A DNA stretch of 64,000 nt from the NCBI GenBank assembly GCA_026002855.1, contig BPGD01000001.1:3604001-3668000 (forward strand). Direction: 5' to 3'. The translations under genes were made by a program, and so were the position numbers. How positions within the stretch are numbered: position 1 is the stretch's first letter; each line of letters starts with the position of its first letter. Shown here piece after piece: positions 9,406 to 18,210 of this stretch. This DNA comes from Bryobacteraceae bacterium (GTDB taxonomy: Bacteria > Acidobacteriota > Terriglobia > Bryobacterales > Bryobacteraceae). The notes beneath the pieces were generated by a model. That model had not been told where the DNA came from. It saw only the letters and a list, made by a program, of their open reading frames with translations, and searched no databases.

Positions 9406-9954
9406 TCACCGCACCAGCACGGTTTCGGTGATCTGCTCCCCGAGGTGGACATGAAAACCGCCCGGAACCGGATGGATCCACAATCCGCTGTCCCGCGGTG
9501 CCGGGATGTCTTCCACTCGCCGCACCAGAAGGAACCGCGACGTCTCCGCCGCCTGCACAAACCGGCCTACGTGCAGATGCAGATGGCACTGCGTGCGCAC
9601 CGAGGCTCCGTTATAGGCGATGCCCCATTCCTCGCCGAACTTTTCGCGGGCCGTCCGGATGGCGAAGCGCCAGTAACGGTCGCGGAGGGGCCTGGGCAGA
9701 TCGTGCAGGTGGTGCGGCCCCGGCAAATGCGCACGCGGCAGCACCAGCCAGCGGTTCGGCTTACGGGGATTTGCGTCCTTGAGAACGAAGAACTCCACCT
9801 CCGGCGGCTGTTTCTCCGCCTCCACGCACAGCGAGCAATTGCGCTCCTTCATCGTCTCCGGACGCGAGGGATCGCAGGCACAGCGTGAGACGTCGGCCCG
9901 GGCGGCGGCGGCCCACAGGAGGACCGCTGCCAGCGTGAGCGATAGAACCCGCAT
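9406..9954 (-). CDS. Secreted HIT-domain protein
   Basis: Histidine-triad hydrolase-like protein of 182 residues with a cleavable signal peptide (MRVLSLTLAAVLLWAAAARA). The HIT signature is QCHLHLHVG, three alternating histidines in a hydrophobic context; LVLPRAHLPG upstream matches the family's strand before the triad. A periplasmic HIT protein is reminiscent of CDP-diacylglycerol pyrophosphatase (Cdh), but the match is too short to claim that activity. The ATG at 9954 is 7 bases downstream of a perfect TATAAT on this strand, implying a leaderless message. The divergent gene starts about 20 bases away. Confidence 0.8.
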   Translation of the reverse strand: MRVLSLTLAAVLLWAAAARADVSRCACDPSRPETMKERNCSLCVEAEKQPPEVEFFVLKDANPRKPNRWLVLPRAHLPGPHHLHDLPRPLRDRYWRFAIRTAREKFGEEWGIAYNGASVRTQCHLHLHVGRFVQAAETSRFLLVRRVEDIPAPRDSGLWIHPVPGGFHVHLGEQITETVLVR

Positions 9955-9960
9955 TGCCGC

Positions 9961-9970
9961 CATTATACTG
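9961..9970. promoter_or_regulatory. Bidirectional -10 core CATTATACTG between divergent genes
   Basis: On the + strand TATACT (9964-9969) lies 5 bases before the GTG of the ArnT-like gene; on the - strand TATAAT (9967-9962) lies 7 bases before the ATG of the HIT gene. Both hexamers share the same AT core, so one melted bubble could serve either direction. The identical 10-mer recurs at 17564-17573. I see no clear -35 boxes. Confidence 0.55.
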
Positions 9971-9974
9971 GTGG

Positions 9975-11465
9975 GTGTCTGCGGCCCGTTGGAAAGACCG
10001 GCAATTGTGGCTGGCTGCGCTGTTTTCCGCAGCGGTGGTGGCGTTTTATCTGGACGCGCTGAGCGCCACCGGCCTGCTGGGCCCCGACGAGCCCCGCTAT
10101 GCCGCCATCGGCCGGGAAATGGCCCGCAGCGGCGACTGGATGACGCCACGGCTCTGGGGCAGGCCGTGGTTCGAAAAACCGCCGCTGCTTTACTGGATGA
10201 CCGCGGCCGCCTTCCGCCTCGGGCTCGGCGACGACCTCGCCCCGCGCGTCCCCGTGGCGCTGCTTTCGGCGCTGTTCCTGATTTTCCAGTGGGCGTTGCT
10301 GCGGCGACTGGTGGGAGAGGCGGCCGCATGGGCGGCGACGCTGATGCTGGCGACCTGCGCCGGCTGGGCGGCTTACAGCTTCGTCGCCGTGACTGACCTC
10401 CCGCTTGCCGTCTTTTTTCAGACGGCCGTCCTGCTGGCCTGGTTCTGGATGGAGACCGGTCGGCGGCCAGCCCTGTATGGAGCCGCGGGGGCGCTGGCGA
10501 CGGCCGTTCTGGCCAAGGGGCTGGTGCCGGTGGTGCTGATCCTCCCCGTGCTGTGGCTGTCCCGCCGGCGCTGGCGGGAATGGCTGGGGCCGGCGGCGCT
10601 GGCGGCCGCACTGGCGGCGCCGTGGTTCGCTCTCCTGCTGTGGCTTCACGGGCGCGCGTTTTTTGACGAATTCTTCCTCCGGCATCATCTCTCCCGCTTC
10701 ACCAGCGGCGAGCTTCAGCACGTGCAGCCGTTCTGGTTTTACCTGCCAGTGCTTCTGGCCGGCGCGTTGCCCTGGACGCCTGTTCCCCTGCTGACCGGAT
10801 GGCGGGCGTGGCAGGATGCGCGTCTGAAAATCCCGTTCTTCATTCTGATTTTCGGGTTTTTATTTTTCTCGCTGTCGCGCAATAAACTGCCCGGATATCT
10901 GCTGCCGCTGCTGCCATCATTCTGCATCCTCTCGGCGGCAGGTCTCGAAAAGGCCCGGACCGCCGGCCGCGCGCTTTTCTGGACGGTGATGCTCGCATCG
11001 CTGGCGCCCGCCGCAGCCGGAATGCTGCCGGAAGCGCTGCTGTATGGCATCCGTGCGGCCAGCTTCAGGGGGCTGCAATGGGAACTGACCGCGGCGCTGA
11101 TCCCTGCCGGGCTGCTGGTGTGGTGGCTGGACGGCCGCGGCCGGCGGATGGCGGCGGCAGCCTTGGCGGCCGTGCTTGCAGGCTCTCTTCTGTGGCAGGT
11201 GAAACGAAGCGCGGCTCCAGCACTCGATGAGCTGGTTTCGGCGCGTGGACTCTGGCGTCGCGCCGCTCCGAACCGGGACCGGATCTGCACCCTCCGGCTC
11301 CACCGCAGCTGGCGTTATGGACTCGCCTATTATGCCGGCGAGCCGCTGCCAGATTGTGCCGACCGCCCGCTGCCTCTGGCCATCGATCAGGCGCCCGGGG
11401 CCTTTCCGCGCATCGTGCCACTGGCGCGGGCCGGTATCGCCGGAGGCGGCCGGGCGGTAGAATGA
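9975..11465 (+). CDS. ArnT-like lipid-linked sugar transferase (PMT_2/GT83)
   Basis: Polytopic inner-membrane glycosyltransferase of about 496 residues that would move a sugar from a polyprenyl phosphate onto a periplasmic acceptor such as lipid A. The first periplasmic loop carries the catalytic Asp-Glu motif GPDEPRYA and the family-typical [10 protein letters not shown]; about a dozen hydrophobic helices follow, then a short soluble C-terminal domain. The GTG start directly follows the -10 element; a TTG at 9954 is in frame but lies upstream of the promoter. It overlaps the -10 of the next gene. An ArnC-like transferase is encoded at 51213-52175, but no complete L-Ara4N pathway is present, so the sugar is unknown. 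Confidence 0.88.
   Translation: MSAARWKDRQLWLAALFSAAVVAFYLDALSATGLLGPDEPRYAAIGREMARSGDWMTPRLWGRPWFEKPPLLYWMTAAAFRLGLGDDLAPRVPVALLSALFLIFQWALLRRLVGEAAAWAATLMLATCAGWAAYSFVAVTDLPLAVFFQTAVLLAWFWMETGRRPALYGAAGALATAVLAKGLVPVVLILPVLWLSRRRWREWLGPAALAAALAAPWFALLLWLHGRAFFDEFFLRHHLSRFTSGELQHVQPFWFYLPVLLAGALPWTPVPLLTGWRAWQDARLKIPFFILIFGFLFFSLSRNKLPGYLLPLLPSFCILSAAGLEKARTAGRALFWTVMLASLAPAAAGMLPEALLYGIRAASFRGLQWELTAALIPAGLLVWWLDGRGRRMAAAALAAVLAGSLLWQVKRSAAPALDELVSARGLWRRAAPNRDRICTLRLHRSWRYGLAYYAGEPLPDCADRPLPLAIDQAPGAFPRIVPLARAGIAGGGRAVE
11458..11463 (+). promoter_or_regulatory. -10-like TAGAAT before the aminotransferase
   Basis: TAGAAT overlaps the stop codon of the ArnT-like gene and lies 10 bases before the ATG at 11474; no Shine-Dalgarno is seen, so the message may be nearly leaderless. 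Confidence 0.4.
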
Positions 11466-11473
11466 TCGACGCC

Positions 11474-12793
11474 ATGAAAAGGGATCTGACCCGGCGCCAT
11501 CTGCTGGCGGCCGCGCCTGCCGCGGCGGCCGCCCCTCGCCTGCGCAATGACAGACCGGCGCTGCTCGGAGGCGCCCCGGTGCGTTCGACGCCGTGGCCCG
11601 GCTGGCCGGTTTTCGACGCCCGCGAGGAAAAGGCCCTGCTTGAAACGCTACGTTCGGGCCGCTGGTACCGCGGCAACGGCGAACACGTGAAGCAGTTCGA
11701 GGAGGCTTACGCGCGCGCGACCGGCGCAAAGCACTGCCTGGCCACCTGCAACGGCACGTCGGCGCTGTTCGTTTCCCTGAACGCGCTGGACGTCCAGCCC
11801 GGCGACGAAGTGATCGTCCCGCCCTACACCTTCATCGCCACCGTCAATGTCGTGCTGCGGCAGTCTGCGCTGCCAGTCTTCGTCGACACGGACCCGGAAA
11901 CTTTTCAGATGGACCCCTCAAAGCTGGAGGCGGCCATCACCGGCCGCACCCGGGCCATCATTCCGGTGCATCTTGGCGGCAACGTCTGCGACCTGGACCG
12001 GATTCTTGACATTGCCTCGCGCCGCGGCCTTCCCGTCATCGAGGACGCCTGCCAGGCGCACATGGCCGAATGGAAGGGGCGGAAGGCGGGCACATTCGGC
12101 GCTGCCGGATGCTTCAGCTTTCAGGCGTCCAAGAACCTGAACTCCGGCGAGGGCGGCGCGATGCTCACCAACGACAGCGCGCTGTTCGAGCGCGCCTATG
12201 CGTTCCACAACAACGGCAGCGGGCTCAGAGCCATCGGGACGAATTTCACCTACGTTTCCACCGGCCATAACCTGCGGCTCACCGAGTTTCAGGGTGCGCT
12301 GCTCGTGGCCCAGATGACGCGGCTCGATGAACAGGTGCGCAGACGCAGCGCCAACGGCGCGTATCTGACGTCGCTGCTGGAAAAGATCCCGGGCATCCGC
12401 CCGGCGCGCCAGTATCCGGGCTGCACGCTGAACGCCTATCACCTGTACATGTTCCGCTATGACGCGCGCGAATTTGCGGGGCTGCCGCGCGAAATGTTCC
12501 TGAAAGCCTTGCGCGCCGAGGGAATTCCCGCCTCGGGCGGATATTCACCGCTGAATACCCAGGATTTCCTGAAAAATGCGCTGAACGGACGAGGATACCG
12601 GCGCCTGTTTCCGGAAAAAATCCTGAAGGAATGGCCGGAGCGGACGGCGTGCCCTGCCAACGACCGGCTCTGCGCGGAAGCCGTCTGGCTCACGCAGAAC
12701 ATGCTGCTCGGCGAGCGCGCCGACATGGACTCCGTCGCTGAAGCCATCTACCGCATCCGCCAGTTTGCGGGCGAGCTGAAAAGGCTGGCCTGA
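11474..12793 (+). CDS. DegT/DnrJ/EryC1/StrS-family PLP enzyme with a Tat signal
   Basis: Fold-type I PLP protein of 439 residues related to sugar-nucleotide aminotransferases. PLP Lys is in [15 protein letters not shown]; other typical segments are [31 protein letters not shown] and [13 protein letters not shown]. The N-terminus reads [20 protein letters not shown], a twin-arginine signal followed by an Ala-rich hydrophobic stretch, so the folded enzyme should be exported, which is odd for a cytosolic sugar-nucleotide enzyme. I start at 11474 rather than the in-frame ATG at 11462, which lies inside the -10 element. Tandem with the ArnT-like gene, suggesting envelope glycan work, but the substrate is unknown. 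Confidence 0.9.
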   Translation: MKRDLTRRHLLAAAPAAAAAPRLRNDRPALLGGAPVRSTPWPGWPVFDAREEKALLETLRSGRWYRGNGEHVKQFEEAYARATGAKHCLATCNGTSALFVSLNALDVQPGDEVIVPPYTFIATVNVVLRQSALPVFVDTDPETFQMDPSKLEAAITGRTRAIIPVHLGGNVCDLDRILDIASRRGLPVIEDACQAHMAEWKGRKAGTFGAAGCFSFQASKNLNSGEGGAMLTNDSALFERAYAFHNNGSGLRAIGTNFTYVSTGHNLRLTEFQGALLVAQMTRLDEQVRRRSANGAYLTSLLEKIPGIRPARQYPGCTLNAYHLYMFRYDAREFAGLPREMFLKALRAEGIPASGGYSPLNTQDFLKNALNGRGYRRLFPEKILKEWPERTACPANDRLCAEAVWLTQNMLLGERADMDSVAEAIYRIRQFAGELKRLA

Positions 12794-12805
12794 GCCGGGG
12801 CGAGG

Positions 12806-14224
12806 TCAGGACGCCGTGGGCGCCTCGCAGCGCGCGTTCATGCACTCGCCAATCACCCACTGGACCTGTTCCAGCGTGAACGGCGCCGAGAGCACCGTGA
12901 ACGCGCCCAGCTCCATCAGATCGGCACACCCGGCATCCACGGAGTCCAGGCAGACCACCGCGGGGGCGACCGGGCGTCCGTCGCTGCCTGACTGGCGCGC
13001 CAGGTCAGCAAAGCAGCCATCGCTGAAGCGCAGGTTCGAGAAGATCACGTCGATGTCCGGATTCAGCGCCAGCGCCGTGCGCGCCTGCTGGCACGAGCTG
13101 ACCGCGTGGATGCGCGCCCCGCACTGCGCCAGCACGGGCCGCAGCTGCATTTCAATTTCCGGCGACACCGCCAGCAGAACCAGCGGGGTGTGCTGGAAGT
13201 GGGCCTGGTAGGCCAGCGGGGGCGTCGAAGTGCGGCGGTGCGCTTCGCCCACCACCCGGTCGGCGATCTCGCGGATCTGCGTCCAGTGAAGGCTCGAACC
13301 GAGGACGCTGTCGGAGCCGGCCGCCAGGTTCGATCCGCCCCAGATCTTCTCGTTCGGATAGTCCTCGGCGGCCTGGAAGGCCTCGATCAGGCGCGGGATG
13401 TCAAAGATGTCTTCATCATAAGGCGAGCCGCGAATGATGCTGTACGTGTATCGTCCGCTGGGACGGCGGCAGATCAGGCTGATGAGGTTCGTATAGCCGG
13501 CGCTGGCCAGCACCAGCCGCGACAGCGGATCGCCCTTCTCGTCGGCGATCACATAGTTATAGGGGGACTGATAGAGGATGTCCGGCCGCGCCGTAATGGG
13601 GGCGATGCCCGCCTCGCCGTTCAGCAGCGCCAGCAGGCGGTCACACACCAGCCGGATGGTCGTGACCACGAGCCCTTCGTCGCCCTGCACCTTGCCGTGA
13701 ATGCGCTGCTGACGGTATGGTTCAAAGACCCAGGTGAAGTGGTTGTTCACCAGGTCCTCAAGGTTGACCGGATACAGCCCGCCGCAGACGTCCAGCTTGT
13801 TGTTGTACTGCACGATCCAGCGCAGCATCGGCATGCCCTCGGCCCGCTCGAGTAACTGATGGTATTCGAGCACGAAGGCGGCCAGACAGACGTCCTGGTC
13901 GGCGTTCCAGACATAGACCGGCACGGGGCGCCGCTTCTGGAGCCAGCGCTGCATCAGATGGCCCTGGCGCACGGCGATATAGGCCTGCATGGCGGCGCTC
14001 ATCGTCGCCTCGCGGACCACGCCCGCGTGGTGGTCAAAGTTCACATGGTGGCCGCGGTGGCCCGGAATATCATCGAGCACTTCGAGCGCAATCGAGTACT
14101 CCGGCGCCTCCCGCAAAAACTCTTCCCAGGATTCGAAGCGTTTCTGCCGAACCCGCAGCTCGATGTTCTGAAATGGATTGACAGTCATCGCGCTGTCCGC
14201 CCCGCCCGGAAGCCGGGCGGACAC
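12806..14224 (-). CDS. Uncharacterised protein with DHH-like motif and degenerate receiver-like C-terminus
   Basis: I do not recognise a family for the whole 472-residue protein. The N-terminal half has VNFDHHAGVVREATMSAAMQ and, later, VYVWNADQDVCLAAFVLEYH, which recall the metal-binding motifs of DHH phosphoesterases but in an unusual order. The last 120 residues (TPLVLLAVSPEIEMQLRPVL... IDVIFSNLRFSDG ... TVLSAPFTLEQVQWVI) have the spacing of a response-regulator receiver domain, but Asn stands where the phospho-acceptor Asp is expected and the conserved Lys is missing. Start GTG 14224 has a purine-rich stretch and a TAGGCT upstream; ATG 14188 is an alternative. It diverges from a GGDEF regulator, so a signalling role is plausible. 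Confidence 0.75.
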   Translation of the reverse strand: MSARLPGGADSAMTVNPFQNIELRVRQKRFESWEEFLREAPEYSIALEVLDDIPGHRGHHVNFDHHAGVVREATMSAAMQAYIAVRQGHLMQRWLQKRRPVPVYVWNADQDVCLAAFVLEYHQLLERAEGMPMLRWIVQYNNKLDVCGGLYPVNLEDLVNNHFTWVFEPYRQQRIHGKVQGDEGLVVTTIRLVCDRLLALLNGEAGIAPITARPDILYQSPYNYVIADEKGDPLSRLVLASAGYTNLISLICRRPSGRYTYSIIRGSPYDEDIFDIPRLIEAFQAAEDYPNEKIWGGSNLAAGSDSVLGSSLHWTQIREIADRVVGEAHRRTSTPPLAYQAHFQHTPLVLLAVSPEIEMQLRPVLAQCGARIHAVSSCQQARTALALNPDIDVIFSNLRFSDGCFADLARQSGSDGRPVAPAVVCLDSVDAGCADLMELGAFTVLSAPFTLEQVQWVIGECMNARCEAPTAS

Positions 14225-14313
14225 CTTCTTCTTTCAGCCTAGCGCGGACTGGTTTGCCGCGCTACGGGATGCGTATCCGCTGATATCATGTGTTCGACGG
14301 AGAAGTGGCCCCC

Positions 14314-15246
14314 GTGAGAGTGCTTGTTGCCGATGACAGTCTGGTGATGCGGCGCCTGCTGGAGGCATCGCTCGCCGGTTGGGGCTATGAGCCCGTCACC
14401 GCCGCCGATGGCCAGCAGGCCTGGGCGTTGTTGAGCGCAGACGACCCGCCGCCGATCGCGATCCTCGACTGGATGATGCCCGGCCTCAGCGGGCTGGAGA
14501 TCTGCCGCCTGCTGCGGCAGCGCGGATCGCCTCCCTACGTCTACGTGATCCTTCTCACCGCACGCGGCCTGAGGGAAGACATCGTCGAAGGCATGAATGC
14601 GGGGGCCGACGACTATGTCGTCAAGCCGTTTGACAAACACGAACTCGAGGTCCGCCTCCGCGCCGGCCGGCGCATTATCGACCTCCAGACCGAACTGCTG
14701 CGGGCCCAGGAGCGGCTGCGGGAGCAGGCGATGCGCGATCCCCTGACCGGGATCTGGAATCGCGCCTCCATCCTGGAAATCCTGGATCGTGAGCTCGACC
14801 GCGCCAGCCGCGAGGACTCCGCCCTTGGCGTGCTGCTGCTCGATCTCGACCACTTCAAGCAGCTCAACGACACGCGAGGCCACCAGTTCGGGGATCAGGC
14901 GCTGCGCCTGTTCGCCCAGCGCGTGCAGGCTTCGGTGCGCTCCTACGACAGCTTTGGCCGCTACGGCGGGGAAGAGTTCCTGATCATCGCTCCCCATTGC
15001 GGGCGCCCGGAGCTGATGTCGCAGGCCGAAAGGCTACGCCACGCCGTCGAGGCGCAGCCCTTCATCCTCGACGGCGCCGAGTGCCGCCTCACCGTCAGCA
15101 TCGGCGCCAGCAGCACGGAGAAGGGCGGGCGGCACGCCTCGACCGAACTGATTCGGGCCGCCGATGAGGCGCTTTACGCGGCCAAGCGCGCCGGGCGCAA
15201 TTGCGTCATCTACGCGCCGGTTCAGGCCTTTCACCGGGTCGACTGA
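14314..15246 (+). CDS. PleD-like response regulator with GGDEF diguanylate cyclase domain
   Basis: Makes c-di-GMP from two GTP when its receiver is phosphorylated. The N-terminal receiver (MRVLVADDSLVMRRLLEASL) has the phospho-Asp in AILDWMMPG and the Lys in VVKPFDK. The GGDEF domain follows a helical linker: DPLTGIWNR, the LLLDLDHFKQLND metal site and the active loop RYGGEEF. Five residues before GGEEF is RSYD, an intact RxxD product-inhibition I-site, so feedback control is expected. GTG 14314 is preceded by GGAG at 14299-14302; in-frame GTG codons at 14290 and 14305 are alternatives, and a TATCAT (14284-14289) could be the -10. The 3' end overlaps the convergent amidase gene by 16 bases. 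Confidence 0.93.
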   Translation: MRVLVADDSLVMRRLLEASLAGWGYEPVTAADGQQAWALLSADDPPPIAILDWMMPGLSGLEICRLLRQRGSPPYVYVILLTARGLREDIVEGMNAGADDYVVKPFDKHELEVRLRAGRRIIDLQTELLRAQERLREQAMRDPLTGIWNRASILEILDRELDRASREDSALGVLLLDLDHFKQLNDTRGHQFGDQALRLFAQRVQASVRSYDSFGRYGGEEFLIIAPHCGRPELMSQAERLRHAVEAQPFILDGAECRLTVSIGASSTEKGGRHASTELIRAADEALYAAKRAGRNCVIYAPVQAFHRVD

Positions 15247-16892
15247 GGCGACTCGGCCGCAGTGGCCGCGCGCAGCGCCTGCGTTTGCCCCAGGCTGCGG
15301 GCATATCTCTCGATGCCGCGATAGAGCGCTTCGGCCAGTTTCTGGCGGTAGTCCGGCTTCTTCAGCAGCGCCTCGTCCTTCGGGTTGCTGAGGAAGCCGA
15401 TTTCGGCCAGCACCGAGGGCATTGAGGCCCCAATCAGCACCACAAACGGGGCTGTCTTCACGCCGCGGTTGCGCGAGGCGGGGTTCAGCCGTCGCCATTC
15501 CTTCGACAGTTCCTGCTGCATGTAGCCGGCGAACTCGCGCGACTCGTCCAGCTTGTCCTTCAAGGCGATCTTCTGGATCAGCTCCCGCAGCTCGAAGATC
15601 GAGCGGTTGTGGCCGGCGTTTTCCCGCGCCGCCAGATCGAGCGCCTCGCGTGAAGTCGTGAAGTTGAGGTAAAAGACCTCGGCCCCGGAAACGCGCCGCA
15701 CGGGCGAGGAGTTGGCGTGGATCGAGAGGAACAGGTCGGCGCGGCTCTCGTTGGCGATGGCGGTGCGCTCCTCCAGAGAAATAAAATCGTCGGTGCGCCT
15801 TGTGTAGACGACCTGCGCCCCGAGCCGCTCCTCGAGCAGCGCGCCCAACCGAAGGGCCACGTCCAGCACCAGCTCCTTTTCGAGCAGGCCGGTTGGACCT
15901 TCGGTGCCCTGGTCATGCCCCCCGTGGCCCGGGTCGAGCACCACGCGGCCGATATGGAGGCCGAGGGCGCGTGTCAGCGAGCGTTCGCCGCGCCTGGTGG
16001 GCCGGGCGGGCTCCGCCGGCAGCGCGGCAGCGGATCTGGAAGGCTCCGCCTTGGCCGCATCGGAGACAGCCGCTGCCGATTCGGGCCGCGCGGGCTTGGC
16101 AGCGGGAATCTTCTGCGGCGCTTCTGCCGGCGCGCTACGGGCCGTCTCCGCCCGCGCCGTGTCCGCGGCTGGCTCGGTCTCCGCAGTGCGGCGGGTGCGG
16201 GACTCCGGCTTGGCGGGCGCGGTGGGCGCCTCTGCGGATTTGGCCGAATCCTCTCCTGCCCGGGACGGCTTCGCAGGGACGGTTTTCGCCGGGCCGGGCG
16301 TGGGCGTCTCCGCCGGCCGGCGAGCATGCAATTCCGATTTCCCGGACTCCGCCGGGGCGTCGGGCGGCCTGACCGCAGGATCCGCGGCTTGCGCCGGCTT
16401 GGCATGCGCGACCGCGGATTCGCCGGCCGCGGAAGGTTTCGGAGCGTTCTCGCTCAGCGTCTCCGCCGGGCGCGCGACGCCCTTCAGCCGCACTTCGACG
16501 ACCAGCCGCTCCGGGTTGGTCAGATGGGAAACTTCGTAGTCGATCTCTGCGGCCAGGTCCAGCACCAGGCGCGTCGTGCGCGTGTCCTTCAGCCCGACGC
16601 GCGCCTGCCGGACGCGCGCATCGCCCACAGGCACGGTCTGGATCCGCGGTGCGCCGTGCTTCGGCCGTGTGTCGGCAAAGTCGAAAAAGAGCCGCGGCGG
16701 ATTGGTCAGCCGGCCGTATTTCCACTTCGTTTCCCGGCTGAGCTCCACCACGATGCGTGTCACGTCCGCGCCGGACCACGCCCGCACGCTGCGCAGCTCG
16801 CCCGTTGCCGACGCCTGTGCCGCGGCCAGCGCCGCACTGGCTGCGGCGGCCAGGGCCAGCCGGAAAGCGCCAGACGGGACTGCGATGGGCAA
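15231..16892 (-). CDS. AMIN-domain N-acetylmuramoyl-L-alanine amidase (AmiA/B/C type)
   Basis: Periplasmic zinc amidase that cuts the stem peptide from peptidoglycan, typically at the septum. An Ala-rich signal peptide precedes an AMIN domain (RIVVELSRETKWKYGRLTNP), which targets peptidoglycan; about 150 residues of Ala/Pro/Glu-rich low-complexity linker follow. The catalytic Amidase_3 domain has Zn ligands in LDPGHGGHD, GLLEKE and SIHANSS, and the catalytic Glu in VLAEIGFLSN. Total 553 residues; the linker accounts for the extra length. It starts at TTG 16892 with AGGAGG 5 bases upstream. Only 9 bases after the transglycosylase gene, so the two cell-wall hydrolases form an operon. Confidence 0.92.
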   Translation of the reverse strand: MPIAVPSGAFRLALAAAASAALAAAQASATGELRSVRAWSGADVTRIVVELSRETKWKYGRLTNPPRLFFDFADTRPKHGAPRIQTVPVGDARVRQARVGLKDTRTTRLVLDLAAEIDYEVSHLTNPERLVVEVRLKGVARPAETLSENAPKPSAAGESAVAHAKPAQAADPAVRPPDAPAESGKSELHARRPAETPTPGPAKTVPAKPSRAGEDSAKSAEAPTAPAKPESRTRRTAETEPAADTARAETARSAPAEAPQKIPAAKPARPESAAAVSDAAKAEPSRSAAALPAEPARPTRRGERSLTRALGLHIGRVVLDPGHGGHDQGTEGPTGLLEKELVLDVALRLGALLEERLGAQVVYTRRTDDFISLEERTAIANESRADLFLSIHANSSPVRRVSGAEVFYLNFTTSREALDLAARENAGHNRSIFELRELIQKIALKDKLDESREFAGYMQQELSKEWRRLNPASRNRGVKTAPFVVLIGASMPSVLAEIGFLSNPKDEALLKKPDYRQKLAEALYRGIERYARSLGQTQALRAATAAESPQSTR

Positions 16893-16901
16893 ATCCGCCT
16901 C

Positions 16902-17552
16902 CTAACGGGTGCGCAACCAGACGCGCCCGGTTTCATCCGTTTCCACAAGCAGCCCGCGGACCGCCGGTTCTTCCTCCTTCGCCTGCTGCGGCGCGCTGCC
17001 AGCGGCGGCGCGCGCCTGCCGATACAGGTTCTCCACCCTGCGGACGTATTCCAGCGTTTCCCGGTACGGCGGCACGCCGCCGTGCCGCACCACTGCGGCC
17101 TCGCCCGCGTTGTAGGCGGCCAGGGCCAGGCGCGGGTCGCCGAAAGACTGCTGAAGGGTCTTCAGATACCGGATGCCCGCCTGCACATTTTCCCGCGGAT
17201 CGAACCGGTCGCGCGCGCCCAGCCGTTTTGCCGTGCCGGGCATCAACTGCATCAGGCCGGCGGCGCCCCTGGGCGAGACGGCGGCGGCATTGTAGCCGCT
17301 TTCGGCGCGGATCACCGCGTCCACCAGCAGCGGGTCCACCTGATGCTCGCGGGCGGCGTGCTCCACCAGCGGCCGCACGGCGGCCTCCGGCGGCACCGGC
17401 CGGCCGTCGCGGGTCTGGTAGCGCACCACGCGGACCAGCCTGCCGGTGCGCGGGTCGGCGCGCACGGTGCTCACGGCGCGGATGTCGGCCGCGGCGGCTG
17501 CCGGCGCGAGCGCCGTGGCGGCCAGCCCACAGGCGAAACAAAACATGAGCAT
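16902..17552 (-). CDS. Lytic murein transglycosylase (SLT domain)
   Basis: Periplasmic soluble-lytic-transglycosylase-like enzyme of 216 residues that cleaves the glycan strand with 1,6-anhydro product formation. Signal peptide [17 protein letters not shown]. The catalytic Glu is in [20 protein letters not shown], followed by [12 protein letters not shown] and a later [11 protein letters not shown], all diagnostic of the SLT fold. A longer frame begins at 17579, but a perfect TATAAT (17570-17565) would then lie inside the coding region; the ATG at 17552, 12 bases after it, is more likely. Precedes the amidase gene in the same operon. Confidence 0.9.
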   Translation of the reverse strand: MLMFCFACGLAATALAPAAAAADIRAVSTVRADPRTGRLVRVVRYQTRDGRPVPPEAAVRPLVEHAAREHQVDPLLVDAVIRAESGYNAAAVSPRGAAGLMQLMPGTAKRLGARDRFDPRENVQAGIRYLKTLQQSFGDPRLALAAYNAGEAAVVRHGGVPPYRETLEYVRRVENLYRQARAAAGSAPQQAKEEEPAVRGLLVETDETGRVWLRTR

Positions 17553-17563
17553 TTTGTTTAGTA

Positions 17564-17573
17564 CATTATACTG
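17564..17573. promoter_or_regulatory. Second bidirectional -10 core CATTATACTG
   Basis: Same 10-mer as at 9961-9970. On the - strand TATAAT (17570-17565) drives the transglycosylase/amidase operon; on the + strand TATACT (17567-17572) points toward mobA, whose start is about 80 bases on and has its own -10-like element. Confidence 0.5.
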
Positions 17574-17637
17574 CTTCATGTTTCAAACACAACCGGTTCT
17601 TTTCCGTCGGCCCGCGGCGCGCCCGGCGCGCCGCTGC

Positions 17638-17643
17638 TACAAT
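17638..17643 (+). promoter_or_regulatory. -10-like TACAAT six bases before mobA
   Basis: TACAAT is separated from the mobA ATG (17650) by TCTCTC, with no Shine-Dalgarno; the predicted start point coincides with the ATG, so a leaderless message is likely. Confidence 0.45.
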
Positions 17644-17649
17644 TCTCTC

Positions 17650-18210
17650 ATGGCGCGCGGCGCCTTCATTCTCACCGGGGGCCGCAGCCGCCGCATGGGC
17701 CGGGACAAGGCGCTGCTGGACTATCACGGCCGTCCGCTGGCCGCCCACGTGGCCGCTCAGGCCGCCGCCGCGGCCGGCCGCGCGTGGCTGGTGGGGCCCG
17801 CGGAACGCTACGGTCATCTCGGCTATCCCTGCCTCGAAGAGCGCTTTCCCGGGGCCGGGCCGCTGAGCGGCATTGAGGCCGCCCTCCGCTCCGGCCTGGC
17901 CGACTGGTGCCTGGTGCTCGGCTGCGACATGCCGGGTGCTGACGCCGCGTCGCTGAGCCGGCTTCTGGATTTCGCCGAGACCTGCGCGGCGGATGCCGCC
18001 GTCACCACCGGCGAGGACGGGCGACCCGAGCCGCTGTGCGCGGTCTATCACGCCCGGCTGGCGCTGCTGGCGGAGGCACTGCTGCGCGAAGGCCGGCTGG
18101 CGGTTCACGAGCTGCTGGCCTCCATCCGCTGGGCCGCCTTCCCGGCGCCGCACCCGCGTTTTGCCGCCAACATCAACACGCCCGCGGAATGGGCACAATG
18201 GAATCGTTGA
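17650..18210 (+). CDS. mobA: Molybdenum cofactor guanylyltransferase
   Basis: Cytosolic enzyme that transfers GMP from GTP to molybdopterin, giving the MGD form of the cofactor used by many anaerobic oxidoreductases. The nucleotide-binding loop is ILTGGRSRRMGRDKALLDY; the second signature LVLGCDMPGADAASL holds the metal-binding Asp. At 186 residues it matches the family. The start is ATG 17650, set by the adjacent -10-like element; the frame continues upstream but without plausible sequence. The 3' end overlaps the next gene by 13 bases. No other molybdenum gene is seen in the window. Confidence 0.9.
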   Translation: MARGAFILTGGRSRRMGRDKALLDYHGRPLAAHVAAQAAAAAGRAWLVGPAERYGHLGYPCLEERFPGAGPLSGIEAALRSGLADWCLVLGCDMPGADAASLSRLLDFAETCAADAAVTTGEDGRPEPLCAVYHARLALLAEALLREGRLAVHELLASIRWAAFPAPHPRFAANINTPAEWAQWNR

